Numbered from the stretch's first letter, positions 1 to 11,130 are shown. The stretch is 64,000 bases of DNA from Roseiarcus sp963709655 (GCA_963709655.1 CAVPXF010000007.1:1-64000); one strand, 5' to 3'. Notes: generated by a model from the letters alone, not told the origin. Numbers and translations are program-made.

Positions 1-1538
1 ACAGCCTGCCGCTCGGCATGAAGCAACGCCTCCAGCTCGCGGTCGCGGTGCTGCACGAACCCTCCATTCTCATTCTCGACGAGCCGACGTCTGGCGTCGA
101 CCCGATCGCGCGCGACGCTTTCTGGCGCACGCTGATCGACCTCTCGCGCGACGACGGCGTGACGATTTTCGTCACCACCCATTTCATGAACGAGGCGGAC
201 CGCTGCGATCGCATCTCGCTCATGCACGCCGGAAAGGTGCTCGCCGTCGGCGCGCCGCAGGAACTGGTCAAAGAGCGCGGCAGCACGTCGCTCGAGGACT
301 GCTTCGTCGGCTATCTCGCCGAGGCGGCGGGCATCGACATGTCGAAAAAGGCCGAGGCGCCGGCGCCAGCCGCCGCCGAAGTCGAGGCAGGCGAGCGGCC
401 GAAGCGCTTCAAAATTGGCCGGCTATGGGCCTACGCGCGGCGCGAGACAGTGGAGTTGCTGCGCGATCCAATCCGGCTGGCTTTCGCGCTCGTCGGTCCC
501 ATCATTCTCATGTTCGCCTTCGGCTTCGGCATCTCCTTCGATATCGAGAACTTGGCCACCGCTACATTCGACCAAGACGACACGCCCCAGAGCCGCGATC
601 TGCTTCAGGGTTTCGACGGGTCGCGCTATTTCTCGGTCCAGCCGCCGATCAGGTCGGCGGGCGAGGCCGAGAGACGGCTCAGAAGCGGGAACACCCAGAT
701 CGTCGTCGAAGTGCCGCCCGGATTCGGCCGAGACCTTCTCAACAACCGCACGCCGGAAGTCGATGCGACGGTCGACGGCGCGATGACGTTCCGAGGCGAG
801 ACGTCGAAGAATTATGTCACCGGCGTCATCAGGAAGCAGGGCGAGGAATTGCAGCGGAGCCTACGCCGAGCGGGGAGCGCCAACGCGTGGACGGACGACG
901 ATATTCAGACCCGCTTTCGCTACAATCAGGCCTTTCTCAGCGTGAACGCGATGGTGCCCAGCATTTTCATGCTGCTGCTCTGCCTGATTCCGGCGATCAT
1001 GTCGGCGATCGCGGTCGTGCGTGAGAAGGAGACCGGCTCTATCGCCAACTTCCGCTCGACGCCGATCACCCAATTCGAGTACCTGATCGGCAAGCAACTT
1101 CCTTATATTGCGGTCGCGATGATCGCCTTCTTCGCCCTGTTGCTGATCGCGATTTTCATTTTCCGCGTGCCGCCGAAGGGGCCGGTCCTTGTCCTTCTCG
1201 TGGGAACGATCGTCTATGTCGTTGCGACTGTGGGGTTCGGCGTTCTGATCTCCTCCTTCACCCGAACGCAGGTCGCAGCTGTCTTCGCGACTGCGATCCT
1301 TTCGATCGTGCCGGCGGTCAATTTCTCCGGAATGCTCGCGCCGGTCTCCTCGCTCTCCGGCGGGGCGAGGGTGATCGGCCTGTCGTTCCCCTCGTCCTGG
1401 TACCAGCAGATTTCGGTCGGCGTATTCGCCAAGGCGCTCGGCATCGTCGACCTCTGGCGCGACATCGCCGCGATCGCGCTTATCGCCCTTGTCTTCCTGG
1501 TCATTTCGCTGGCCCTGCTTCGCAAGCAGGAGGCGTGA
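1..1538 (+). CDS. RbbA-type ABC exporter, ATPase-permease fusion (5' partial)
   Basis: The gene runs off the left edge. The visible protein starts inside the ABC signature region (SLPLGMKQRL), followed by Walker B (ILILDEPTSG) and the switch histidine (TTHFMNEAD). After a Pro/Ala/Glu linker comes an ABC-2 permease: one membrane segment (about residues 155-172), a long periplasmic part, then five C-terminal membrane segments. An ATPase fused to an ABC-2 permease is the layout of RbbA/YhiH proteins, which act with a YhhJ-like permease, the next gene. Upstream, a second nucleotide-binding domain is expected but lies outside the window. The stop is 1 base before the next ATG, so the two are one operon. 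The substrate is unknown; such systems export hydrophobic compounds in Gram-negative inner membranes, often with an HlyD-type partner. Confidence 0.9.
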   Translation, partial: SLPLGMKQRLQLAVAVLHEPSILILDEPTSGVDPIARDAFWRTLIDLSRDDGVTIFVTTHFMNEADRCDRISLMHAGKVLAVGAPQELVKERGSTSLEDCFVGYLAEAAGIDMSKKAEAPAPAAAEVEAGERPKRFKIGRLWAYARRETVELLRDPIRLAFALVGPIILMFAFGFGISFDIENLATATFDQDDTPQSRDLLQGFDGSRYFSVQPPIRSAGEAERRLRSGNTQIVVEVPPGFGRDLLNNRTPEVDATVDGAMTFRGETSKNYVTGVIRKQGEELQRSLRRAGSANAWTDDDIQTRFRYNQAFLSVNAMVPSIFMLLLCLIPAIMSAIAVVREKETGSIANFRSTPITQFEYLIGKQLPYIAVAMIAFFALLLIAIFIFRVPPKGPVLVLLVGTIVYVVATVGFGVLISSFTRTQVAAVFATAILSIVPAVNFSGMLAPVSSLSGGARVIGLSFPSSWYQQISVGVFAKALGIVDLWRDIAAIALIALVFLVISLALLRKQEA

Positions 1539-1539
1539 G

Positions 1540-2724
1540 ATGTCCGAGGCTCCCTCACCCAAAGCCCCGCATCTCGTCGAAGCCAAGCCGCTGACCTTCG
1601 TCGACCATGTGGTCAACATCTTCCATCTGGTTATCAAGGAACTGAGAAGCATCAGGGCGGACCCGGTGATGCTGGTGCTGGTCGTCTATTCGTTCAGCAT
1701 TTCGGTGAACACGGTCGCGACCGGAGCGGTGACGGAAGCGACCAACCTCTCGGTCGGCATCGTCGACGAGGACGGGTCGGACCTGTCGCGGCGCATCGCC
1801 GAGGGGCTTCGGCTGCCAACCTTCCAGCCGCCGGTGCAGATCACCGCTTCCGACATCGATCCGATGATGGACCAGGGCAAACTCCTGTTCGTCGTCGAAA
1901 TCCCGCCGAATTTCGAGGCGGACATCCGCGCTGATCGCAAGACCGGGCTCCAGATCAATGTCGACGCCACGGCGGTCGCCCAGGCCGGCAACGGCGCAAG
2001 CTCGCTCCGCACCGCCATCGCCAACGAGATCCAGCGCTTCATCTCCGGCCGCGAACGCTCGACCGGCGCGCCGATCAACCTCGTCGTGCGGGCGGCGTTC
2101 AACCCGAACCTCAAAACGGCGTGGTTCTCGGCGATGACCCAGGTCATCAACCAGATCACGCTGCTGACGGTCATCCTCACCGGCGCGGCGCTGATCCGCG
2201 AGCGCGAGCAGGGCACGGTCGAGCACCTGCTGGTCATGCCGGTGGTGCCGTCGGAGATCATGCTCGCCAAGATGATCGCCAACGGCCTCGTCATCCTGGT
2301 CGCGGCGATGCTGTCGCTGCAATTCGTCGTGCACTGGTGGATCGGCTCGCCGATCAACGGGTCTTTGCTTCTGTTCCTGCTCGGGGCGGCGATCTATGCG
2401 CTCGTCGTCGCCGCGCTCGGCATCCTGCTCGGCACGCTCGCCACGACCATGGGCCAGTTCGGCCTGCTCGCCATGCCGGTGCTGATGGTGACACAGCTGC
2501 TCTCAGGCAGCAGCACGCCGATGGAGAGCATGCCGGTCTGGTTGCAGTATTTCATTCAAACGATCAGCCCGACGCCGCATTTCGTGGCCTTTTCCCAGGC
2601 GGTGCTGTTCCGCGGCGCGGACATCACGCTCGTCTGGCGCCCCATGGCGGCGATGATCGCCATCGGGGTGGTCTATTATGCGATCGCATCGGTCCGGTTC
2701 CGGCGCGTCATTTTCGGCGGCTGA
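1540..2724 (+). CDS. YhhJ-like ABC-2 transporter permease
   Basis: A 394-residue inner-membrane permease. The start at 1540 (MSEAPSPK) is chosen because it lies 1 base after the upstream stop; the in-frame ATG further upstream overlaps the previous gene deeply. One membrane helix lies near residues 45-60, then a roughly 170-residue periplasmic domain, then five helices in the C-terminal half with the RERE-x-GT-x-E-x-L motif typical of ABC2_membrane_3 permeases (LIREREQGTVEHLL). It probably pairs with the ATPase-permease fusion upstream to form an exporter. No outer-membrane partner is visible downstream. Family assignment is firm; the substrate is unknown. Confidence 0.9.
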   Translation: MSEAPSPKAPHLVEAKPLTFVDHVVNIFHLVIKELRSIRADPVMLVLVVYSFSISVNTVATGAVTEATNLSVGIVDEDGSDLSRRIAEGLRLPTFQPPVQITASDIDPMMDQGKLLFVVEIPPNFEADIRADRKTGLQINVDATAVAQAGNGASSLRTAIANEIQRFISGRERSTGAPINLVVRAAFNPNLKTAWFSAMTQVINQITLLTVILTGAALIREREQGTVEHLLVMPVVPSEIMLAKMIANGLVILVAAMLSLQFVVHWWIGSPINGSLLLFLLGAAIYALVVAALGILLGTLATTMGQFGLLAMPVLMVTQLLSGSSTPMESMPVWLQYFIQTISPTPHFVAFSQAVLFRGADITLVWRPMAAMIAIGVVYYAIASVRFRRVIFGG

Positions 2725-2805
2725 GCCGGTCGGAAAAGCTGGCTCGCCCTTCGCGTCCGCCGCTACGACATCCACACGTCTCTGAGTGCTTCCAGCCGTC
2801 GCGCG

Positions 2806-3045
2806 CCTCCTTCACCGCGCAGCGGGGAAGGAGGCCCAGTAGGGCGTCGAAAGACTCCCGTCTTTCGACGGGCTATGGGGCCGGATGGGGTGCGGAAAGC
2901 GGGGATGGCCCGACTAACGCTCGGAGTGACGATCGTGCAATCCGACCCAAAGTTGCGGCAGCGGACCACACCCCATCCGGCGCTTTGCGCCACCCCCGGG
3001 TCTTCGCCCGGGGGCAGGCTCTTCCCCAGCAGGGCTGGGGAAGGA
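2806..3045. repeat. Dispersed palindromic repeat A, copy 1 (with two nested mini-hairpins)
   Basis: The first of three related elements (others at 7401-7574 and 60742-60978). Shared inverted arms read roughly GGGGAAGG...GGCCGGATGGGGTGCGG and CACCCCATCCGGCGC...CTTCCCCAGC. This copy carries two additions absent from the others: a perfect 24-bp palindrome at 2846-2869 (arms GTCGAAAGAC/GTCTTTCGAC) and a GC hairpin at 2993-3014 (CCCCCGGG, loop TCTTCG, CCCGGGGG). It sits between two genes and may act as a bidirectional transcription terminator or mobile miniature element. Confidence 0.85.
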
Positions 3046-3159
3046 TAGGCGCCCGGCTGTCGAAAAGCATGAATCGCGTAGGGTCCACCGAACGGCGCGA
3101 GGCCGCTCGTCGCGCCGACCACAAAGCCGGCGGGCCCCTTTGCGGCCCGCCGGAACCTG

Positions 3160-3757
3160 CTACTGGATCGTAAAGGTCGTTCCCGGCTTGGTCGCGTTCG
3201 AGCGGACCAAAATCTGCTCGGCCATGAGCCGGGCGCGGCTCTCCGGAACGAGCCCGTCGATGAACAGCGTCGACAGGCCGTGGACGAGGCCCCAGGCGGC
3301 GAGAGTTCGCGGGGCTCTCTTCCTGCCGCTTGCCCTCCGCGCCGGTGATCGCCCTCTGGAGGAAGTCGAACGCTTCGTTCACCGCCTCATTGAGCGCCGG
3401 GTATTTCTCGCGATCGGCCAGCAGCGGACCAAACATCAGGCGGAACAGGCCGCGCTTCTTCAGGGCGAAGTCAACGTAGGCCGGGCCGATCCCGCTGACC
3501 GGGTCGCCGCTGTCGGCCGCCGCCTTCAGCGCGGCCGCGAGTTCGCGGAAACCTTCCGCGGCGACCGAGGCGAGGAGGTCCTCCTTGCTGGCGAAATACC
3601 GGTAGGCGGCGGTCGCCGAGACGCCGACCCGGCGGGCCGCCTCGCGCAGCCCGACGCCTTCGGGGCCGGCTTCGTCGAGCAGCGTCCTGGCGGCGGCCCT
3701 CATGGCGTTTGGCAGATTTCCGTGCCGGTAAGGCCGAGGGGCAGGAATGTCTTCCAT
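3160..3757 (-). pseudogene. TetR/AcrR-family regulator with C-terminal frameshift
   Basis: The start at 3757 is preceded by a good ribosome site (AAGGAACG). The N-terminal half is a clear TetR helix-turn-helix (GVGLREAARRVGVSATAAYRYF, with the usual FASKEDLL). The C-terminal ligand domain of the WHG type continues to the sequence ITGAEGKRQEE, then the reading frame is lost near 3305-3320. In the next frame the expected tail continues (TLAAWGLVHGLSTLFIDG) to a stop at 3160. The break falls in a short AG repeat, consistent with a +1/-2 slip or a sequencing error. If intact it would be a repressor of about 198 residues; the RbbA-type exporter next door is a plausible but unproven target. Confidence 0.8.
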
Positions 3758-4271
3758 TGTCGTTCCTTTGGGTTGCAGCCGTACGCCCGCAGCGAGGCGC
3801 AGGAGTCAGTGGAACTTTCGAGCGCAGATTCCGTTCCGGGACCCGCAAGCTCTCGACCGGCCAGCGACCGTGCCGCGTCTCCGCGGCGGCCTTCCCCAAA
3901 GCCCCTGACCGGGCCACCACTTGCGCGGGCTGTGTTGTTGTTCCCTGCGCCGCGTCGACATGCGTCATTACATGTTCGTAAGCTACGATACAGAAGCGGC
4001 GGCGCCATTGCCTTACGAGGACATTAAATATTGTTCACATCATTCTCGCAGCGGAAAAAAGACAAATCAAACGCGGGTTTGAGTCGGCCTTGGCGTTTTC
4101 GAAGGTCCAATCTCCTGGCATTCACCGGGTCTTGAGCGGCATACATCGGCCTCGGCGCAAACCGCTGTCACAATCCGGCGGGCGCGCCTATATACGTCAG
4201 GAGCGGTGACTTGGGCGGCGGTCCGCGCGCCCGCGCGCCTCGGCCATCAGGGAAGGGAGTGCGTCGTTCCG
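3758..4271. other. Intergenic, divergent promoter region
   Basis: It lies between the minus-strand TetR gene and the plus-strand DUF6489 gene. An AT-richer stretch at about 3965-4060 could hold promoters. No convincing gene, RNA or repeat is seen here. Confidence 0.4.
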
Positions 4272-4496
4272 ATGAAGATCACCGTCAATGTCGATTGCAC
4301 GCCGCTGGAGGCGCGCCAGTTCATGGGTCTGCCTGACGTCGAGCCGATGCAGAAGGCCGCGATGGCGGAAATCGAAAAGCGCATGATGGTCGAACTCGAA
4401 CGCTATTCCCCGGAATCGCTGTTCAAGGCCTGGCTGCCGATCGCCGGCAAGAATGCCGAGTGGATTCAGGAGTTTCTTAAGCGCGCGACGTCCTGA
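4272..4496 (+). CDS. DUF6489 family protein
   Basis: A small 74-residue protein beginning MKITVNVDCTPLEARQFMGL and containing a long acidic/basic amphipathic helix. It resembles the short DUF6489 proteins common in Alphaproteobacteria, whose function is unknown to me. The start at 4272 is chosen because the conserved sequence begins there; the purine-rich GGGAAGGGAG about 12 bases upstream is a somewhat distant ribosome site. No signal peptide or membrane segment is seen, so it is cytoplasmic. It precedes clpB by 170 bp in the same direction, but a 19-bp tandem duplication in the gap argues for a separate clpB promoter. Confidence 0.75.
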   Translation: MKITVNVDCTPLEARQFMGLPDVEPMQKAAMAEIEKRMMVELERYSPESLFKAWLPIAGKNAEWIQEFLKRATS

Positions 4497-4526
4497 GGCG
4501 CTCTCCGGAAGGCCATTTCGGGGGGC

Positions 4527-4564
4527 GAACCCCTTTCCCGACTTGGAACCCCTTTCCCGACTTG
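4527..4564. repeat. Perfect 19-bp tandem duplication upstream of clpB
   Basis: Two exact copies of GAACCCCTTTCCCGACTTG lie head to tail about 100 bp before the clpB start. Each ends in CTTG, the core of a sigma-32 -35 element, but I could not find a -10 element at the right spacing, so a heat-shock promoter is only possible. Confidence 0.85.
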
Positions 4565-4666
4565 GAGGCCCTTCCTACATTGGGGCCGTGCCGCCAAGCG
4601 GCAAATCCAATTTTCGGGTCGACCGCCGTCGCTACGGGTCGGGGGGCGACGCCAGAGGGGTGAAGC

Positions 4667-7312
<2,646 letters not shown>

Positions 7313-7400
7313 CCCGAGCGAACCGGCCCCGCTGATGACCTCCCCCCTCTCCCCGCGAGCGGCTATGGGGATGCACACAAGTCTGATCTGGGCGCGCAAC

Positions 7401-7574
7401 TCCTTCTCCGCGAAAGCGGGGAAGGTGGCCCGGAGGGCCGGATGGGGTGCGGAAAGCAGGGGATAGTTCCACTAAGATTCGGGCCGACGATCGTGCAATC
7501 CGACCCAAGTTGCGGCGGCGGGCCACACCCCATCCGGCGCTTCGCGCCACCTTCCCCAGCAAGCTGGGGAAGGG
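7401..7574. repeat. Dispersed palindromic repeat A, copy 2
   Basis: The compact form of the element at 2806-3045, without the two nested hairpins. The arms (GGAAGGTGGCCCGGAGGGCC and the later GCGCCACCTTCCCCAGC) can pair, with a poorly conserved centre containing CGATCGTGCAATCCGACC. Homology extends about 40 bp further left (CACACAAGTC). Confidence 0.88.
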
Positions 7575-7607
7575 GTCCGCCCGTATGACTCAGGAGAGCG
7601 CCGCGAA

Positions 7608-7883
7608 ATGAGCAATCCTGCCGTCGGCCGGTTCCTTGGCGGCTCGCCCTTGGCGGTCGCTGTGCGGCTCGTCGTCGTGTCGTTCGTCGTCGGCTTCCTG
7701 CTCGACGCGTTCGGCCTCGATCCGGCAACGCTCCTCGCGGACGTTGTCCGCACGGCGCGCCATATCCTCGAATACGGTTTTTCCGATCTGCGCCAGTTCG
7801 GCCGCATTCTCCTCACCGGCGCGATGGTGGTCGTGCCGGTGTGGATCGTTTTGCGGCTTCTCGACGCCGGCCGGACGCGCTGA
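7608..7883 (+). CDS. DUF6460 small membrane protein
   Basis: 91 residues with two predicted membrane helices (about 19-37 and 66-83) separated by a short loop; the N-terminus is MSNPAVGRFLGGSPL. This matches the small inner-membrane DUF6460 proteins of Rhizobiales, whose function is unknown. A good AGGAG ribosome site lies about 10 bases before the ATG. It stands alone between repeat A copy 2 and the glycine-zipper lipoproteins. Confidence 0.75.
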   Translation: MSNPAVGRFLGGSPLAVAVRLVVVSFVVGFLLDAFGLDPATLLADVVRTARHILEYGFSDLRQFGRILLTGAMVVVPVWIVLRLLDAGRTR

Positions 7884-8040
7884 ACGTCGCAGCGCTCCCA
7901 TTTCGATCTTTGCCCCTTCGTTGCAGGTTCACTCCGTTTATGGGAATGTGCCGCCGCGGGCGGCTGGCCCGCTGCGCGGGCTGGGTCCCGCGATGGGGGG
8001 AACCCTCAATTTTGGATTCCATCGATCGGGAGATCATTCC

Positions 8041-8335
8041 ATGAAGAGAATGTTGGCTGTTTCGCTGGCGCTCGCCGGCGCCGTTTCGCTGTCGGCCTGC
8101 CAGACTCCTCAGCAGCAGAACGCCCTGGTGGGCGGCGCGCTCGGCGGCGGCGCGGGAGCGCTCGTCGGTTCCGCAGTTTCCGGCGGAAGCGCAGGCGGGA
8201 CGCTCGCGGGCGCGGCGATCGGGGCGGCCTCGGGCGCGATGATCGGCGCGGCCGCCACCCCGCAGCCGACTCGGCAATTGCGCGCGCTGGGGCTACGACT
8301 ACAACGGCAACCGCGTCTGCGTCGCCTATTATTGA
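8041..8335 (+). pseudogene. Glycine-zipper lipoprotein, first of a tandem pair, frameshifted
   Basis: Begins MKRMLAVSLALAGAVSLSAC with a type II signal peptide and a lipobox ending in Cys20. A glycine zipper follows (GGALGGGAGALVGSAVSGG), predicted to insert as a hairpin in the membrane. The expected tail (CARWGYDYNGNRVCVAYY) is encoded in the +1 frame from about 8276 to a stop at 8335, so one base is gained or two are lost near 8255-8275. As written, the first frame has no stop and runs on into the paralogue, giving a theoretical 225-residue double protein ending at 8718. The next gene is a close copy, so this is a tandem duplication whose first member appears damaged. Confidence 0.75.
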
Positions 8336-8418
8336 CGGGCCGAATCGCCGCAACGGCCCGCCAACTGAGCGGACCTCGGGGGACTGCCGCGAAGGCTTCG
8401 CGGAAAGGAATCGAAAAC

Positions 8419-8718
8419 ATGACAAAAAAGATGATCGCCGTCGCGCTGGCCCTCGCCAGCGCGATCTCTCTGTCGGCCTGCCAGACGCAGCAGCAGCAGA
8501 CGGGCACGCTGGTCGGCGGCGCGCTCGGCGCGGGCACCGGCGCGCTTGTCGGCTCGGCGGTTACCGGCGGCAGCGCGGGCGGCGTCATTGCGGGCGCCGT
8601 CGTCGGCGGGGTGGGCGGCGCCCTGGTCGGCAACGCCGTGACGCGTCCGCGCCACCATTGCGCGCGGCATGGCTACGACCGCTATGGCAACCGCATCTGC
8701 GTCGCCTGGTACAACTGA
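8419..8718 (+). CDS. Glycine-zipper lipoprotein, second copy
   Basis: A 99-residue intact paralogue of the preceding gene. It has a type II signal peptide with the lipobox SLSAC, a QQQQ stretch, a glycine-zipper segment (GGALGAGTGALVGSAVTGG), and a C-terminus with two cysteines (HCARHGYDRYGNRICVAWYN). The strong GGAAAGGAA site before the ATG at 8419 supports independent translation. The likely location is the outer-membrane inner leaflet or periplasm; the function in this family is poorly defined, and envelope stability is the usual guess. Confidence 0.85.
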   Translation: MTKKMIAVALALASAISLSACQTQQQQTGTLVGGALGAGTGALVGSAVTGGSAGGVIAGAVVGGVGGALVGNAVTRPRHHCARHGYDRYGNRICVAWYN

Positions 8719-8776
8719 GGTCGCGCGTGAGACGCGACGGCAGGGCCGGGGGTCGCCTGTCGCGAGACGGGAATTG

Positions 8777-9538
8777 ATGTCCGGTCCGCCCTGCGACAGT
8801 CCGCTCGCCGCCGCGTTCCTCGCCTCGCCGAATTTTGGCGAGCGGCGCGGAGTGCGGGCGCCCAATACGCTTATCCTTCATTACACCGGCATGCCGACCG
8901 GCGAGGATGCGCTCGCTCTGCTGGTCGATCCGGCCGCCGAGGTCTCGTCGCATTATCTCGTCTGGGAGGACGGGCGGATCGATCAACTGGTCGCCGAGCG
9001 CGATCGCGCCTGGCACGCCGGCGCCGGGCATTGGAAAGGCGAGAGCGACCTCAACTCGGCCTCGATCGGCGTCGAGATCGTCAATCCCGGACACGACGGC
9101 GGCGCGCCGCCCTTTCCCGATCCCCAGATCGCCGCGACCATCGCGCTGGCGCGCGACATCTGCGGGCGCTGGACAATCCCGCCCGAGCGGGTCCTCGGCC
9201 ATTCCGACATCGCGCCGCATCGCAAGCGCGATCCCGGCGAAGCCTTTCCCTGGGCGCGGCTGCACGCAGGCGGCGTCGGCCATTGGGTCGCGCCTGCGCC
9301 CATTTCTGGCGGCGCGCTGTTCGGCCATGAGGAAGACGGGCCGCCGGTGCGGGCGCTGCAGGCGATGCTGGCGCTCTACGGCTACGGGCTCGAGCTCACG
9401 GGCGTTTACGACCGCCGCACTCGAGCCGTTGTCACGGCCTTCCAGCGCCACTTCCGTCCCGAACGGGTCGACGGCGAGGCGGACGCCTCGACCGTCGCGA
9501 CCTTGAAGACGCTGATCGAGGGGCTGGCGAAAACGTGA
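8777..9538 (+). CDS. N-acetylmuramoyl-L-alanine amidase, AmiD-like
   Basis: 253 residues. An Amidase_2 (PGRP-type) zinc domain occupies about 25-175, with the first zinc ligand in ILHYTG (near His35) and the second set in GHSDIAPHRKRDPG (near 141-155), including the Lys/Asp typical of AmiD. A peptidoglycan-binding domain of the PG_binding_1 type follows (about 190-250, VRALQAMLALYGYGLELTG). It cleaves the amide between MurNAc and the stem peptide, usually on anhydro-muropeptides during recycling. No clear signal peptide is seen from the ATG at 8777, so it may be cytoplasmic like AmpD, or the start may be misplaced. A perfect 10-bp hairpin lies 15 bp after the stop. Confidence 0.9.
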   Translation: MSGPPCDSPLAAAFLASPNFGERRGVRAPNTLILHYTGMPTGEDALALLVDPAAEVSSHYLVWEDGRIDQLVAERDRAWHAGAGHWKGESDLNSASIGVEIVNPGHDGGAPPFPDPQIAATIALARDICGRWTIPPERVLGHSDIAPHRKRDPGEAFPWARLHAGGVGHWVAPAPISGGALFGHEEDGPPVRALQAMLALYGYGLELTGVYDRRTRAVVTAFQRHFRPERVDGEADASTVATLKTLIEGLAKT

Positions 9539-9553
9539 CGCGCCGGCGTCTGT

Positions 9554-9576
9554 AGCCGCGATCGTTGATCGCGGCT
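9554..9576. terminator. Hairpin after the amidase gene; part of a dispersed motif
   Basis: A perfect 10-bp stem (AGCCGCGATC / GATCGCGGCT) with a 3-base loop and no T tract. Nearly the same sequence occurs in the opposite orientation at 50571-50589, so it is a dispersed repeat as well as a possible terminator. Confidence 0.6.
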
Positions 9577-9875
9577 GGCCCGGTGTCATATTGCGTCCTC
9601 GCCGCCGCTCACGCCTGGCAACGCAAAGCCTCGCCGGGCGGCGGCAGGGCGCGTCCTTCCAACACTCCCAGCGGGCCATCCGCTGGCGTCCGGCCTCGTC
9701 GCCGCCGTGTCATAGCCGGGGCGTGGGAAAGCGTGTCAGCGGGCGTCTCTTGGCCCGGCAAGGTTGCCTTCGGCGCGCCGATGACGGCCGACTTGTCAGC
9801 CCACCGATGCACGATTAGCAGGCCGCCGACCTGCTGGACGCTTACACATTCGGAGGTGAAAAAACGAACTAACCC
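9577..9875. other. Intergenic, no gene recognised
   Basis: Nothing convincing is seen on either strand between the amidase hairpin and the minus-strand accessory gene. Open frames here look like random GC-rich frames. Confidence 0.4.
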
Positions 9876-10460
9876 TCACGGGGCGTAGACAGACTCAGAG
9901 ACTAAACCCCAATCGACGCCGCGCCACCGAACACATTCTAAAAGTTCTTCCAACAAGGCATAGAGAACGCGGCGCTGAATTTCGTCGAAACGCGAGTTTA
10001 TATAGCTGGCGTTGGCGGGATAATTACCCTTTGCGCGTCGCGGAACACCGCTCATGGCCGCAAGTAATTGCTTAAATTTTTCCTCGATTTCTAAACCTTG
10101 AACCGGAAATTCGTAGCGACGAATTTGTTCTCTCAGGCGAAACGTTGCAAGGCGCCCTTCCAGTTGCCGGATGTACTCACGTTGAATCTTTTCAAATTGC
10201 TCGGCACTGTAGCTGGTGGTTAATAGACGCCCCGTCTTGATGAATTGCGGTTTTGAGCGGTCATGCAATTCGACGCGCCACCCGGCATCGGGAATATGTT
10301 TCAGCGTCTCAGGCTTGTTTCTGTCCCATGCTTTGACATCTCTGATGTAACGCAGGACTGTATTGCATCGGACGCAGTTACCGCGTGCGCCGTGCGAGTA
10401 GCGTTCTGGTGAACCCGTACAAGTGGCGCACGCTTCAACATTTTTCGGCCAAACAGACAT
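9876..10460 (-). CDS. Hypothetical protein with a zinc-ribbon-like N-terminus
   Basis: 194 residues. The N-terminus has two CxxC pairs (ACATC and NCVRC, near residues 11-32) that could hold zinc. The centre is a charged helical segment (FEKIQREYIRQLEGR) and the C-terminus is hydrophobic/acidic (LLEELLECVRWRG). Base composition is clearly less GC-rich than the neighbours, which suggests acquired DNA. I do not recognise the family. It sits at the start of an accessory patch with toxin-antitoxin and recombinase remnants, so a mobile-element cargo gene is likely. Confidence 0.5.
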   Translation of the reverse strand: MSVWPKNVEACATCTGSPERYSHGARGNCVRCNTVLRYIRDVKAWDRNKPETLKHIPDAGWRVELHDRSKPQFIKTGRLLTTSYSAEQFEKIQREYIRQLEGRLATFRLREQIRRYEFPVQGLEIEEKFKQLLAAMSGVPRRAKGNYPANASYINSRFDEIQRRVLYALLEELLECVRWRGVDWGLVSESVYAP

Positions 10461-10616
10461 AGGATCACCGCGCAGCAGGCAGGGGTGGATGGAAGCTTCA
10501 TCCAGCGGCTCACGTTATAGGATCGGGCGATGTTCCGCTCTAGAACAGGTTCGGCTATCGCGGCCTCGGCCAGACGACGGTTTAGGCCCGCCGTCGCGCC
10601 GAGCAGCGCCGGATCG

Positions 10617-10862
10617 TCACGGTGAGTGCGAGTTGGATCCAATGCCGTGCTTATCCATCTCTTCGGCAACAGTCCTGAGGGAAATCCAGCGCCGGAACAC
10701 ATCAGGAGTAGCGGTGACTTCGACAATACCTTTCTGGCGGTCCGGTGAGGCGGCTCCGAATTGTTCAAACAGTGCCGGATGGCGGGAAGCTAGTTCCATC
10801 TCGATAAGGCGCATTTGCGCCCGCGCAGATCGCGCGTCATTCGCTGCGGGATCGACTGACAT
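10617..10862 (-). CDS. Hypothetical small protein
   Basis: 81 residues from ATG 10862 (MSVDPAANDARSARAQMRLI), or 100 residues from an in-frame ATG at 10919. It is helix-rich and charged, with no signal peptide or membrane segment. No family is recognised. The ribosome site is weak. It may form an operon with the minus-strand gene ending at 9876, though a 156-bp gap with degenerate coding remnants lies between. Confidence 0.35.
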   Translation of the reverse strand: MSVDPAANDARSARAQMRLIEMELASRHPALFEQFGAASPDRQKGIVEVTATPDVFRRWISLRTVAEEMDKHGIGSNSHSP

Positions 10863-11038
10863 TGCTTGGGTTCCGTGCTGCGCGGAGGGGTACCGGGCGT
10901 GCCGGTCCCGGGTTTGCACTCCCGGGCTTCAACAACGAAGGCCATCTAACAATACGCGCCGGTCACAGAGTACAGCCGATTTTGTTGAAATGCAACCCTA
11001 CCCGGGTCCTTCCGGGTACCGGGCCGCGTATTGCCGCA

Positions 11039-11130
11039 CTACTTCGTCGGCTTCCACTCCCGCGCCAGCCGCTGCGCCTCGGCGATCTGTTCGGGGGTCA
11101 TCTTGAATACTAACTTGTCGCGAGCGCTCT
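11039..11130 (-). pseudogene. Displaced original 3' end of the Sel1 gene
   Basis: Reading on from SARDKLV, this segment encodes FKMTPEQIAEAQRLAREWKP and then a stop at 11039. That tail is a typical natural end for Sel1-repeat proteins. It is cut off from the gene to its right by a 109-bp insertion that begins with a second copy of the same 22 bp. The original gene therefore probably ended here. Confidence 0.7.

Noticed and set aside
4540..4590. Sigma-32 promoter for clpB
   Set aside because: CTTG is present twice, but no -10 element lies at 13-18 bases spacing.
10490..10610. Possible resolvase C-terminal helix-turn-helix (NIARSYNVS) on the minus strand
   Set aside because: The similarity is only about ten residues with no flanking family sequence; too short to claim a gene fragment.
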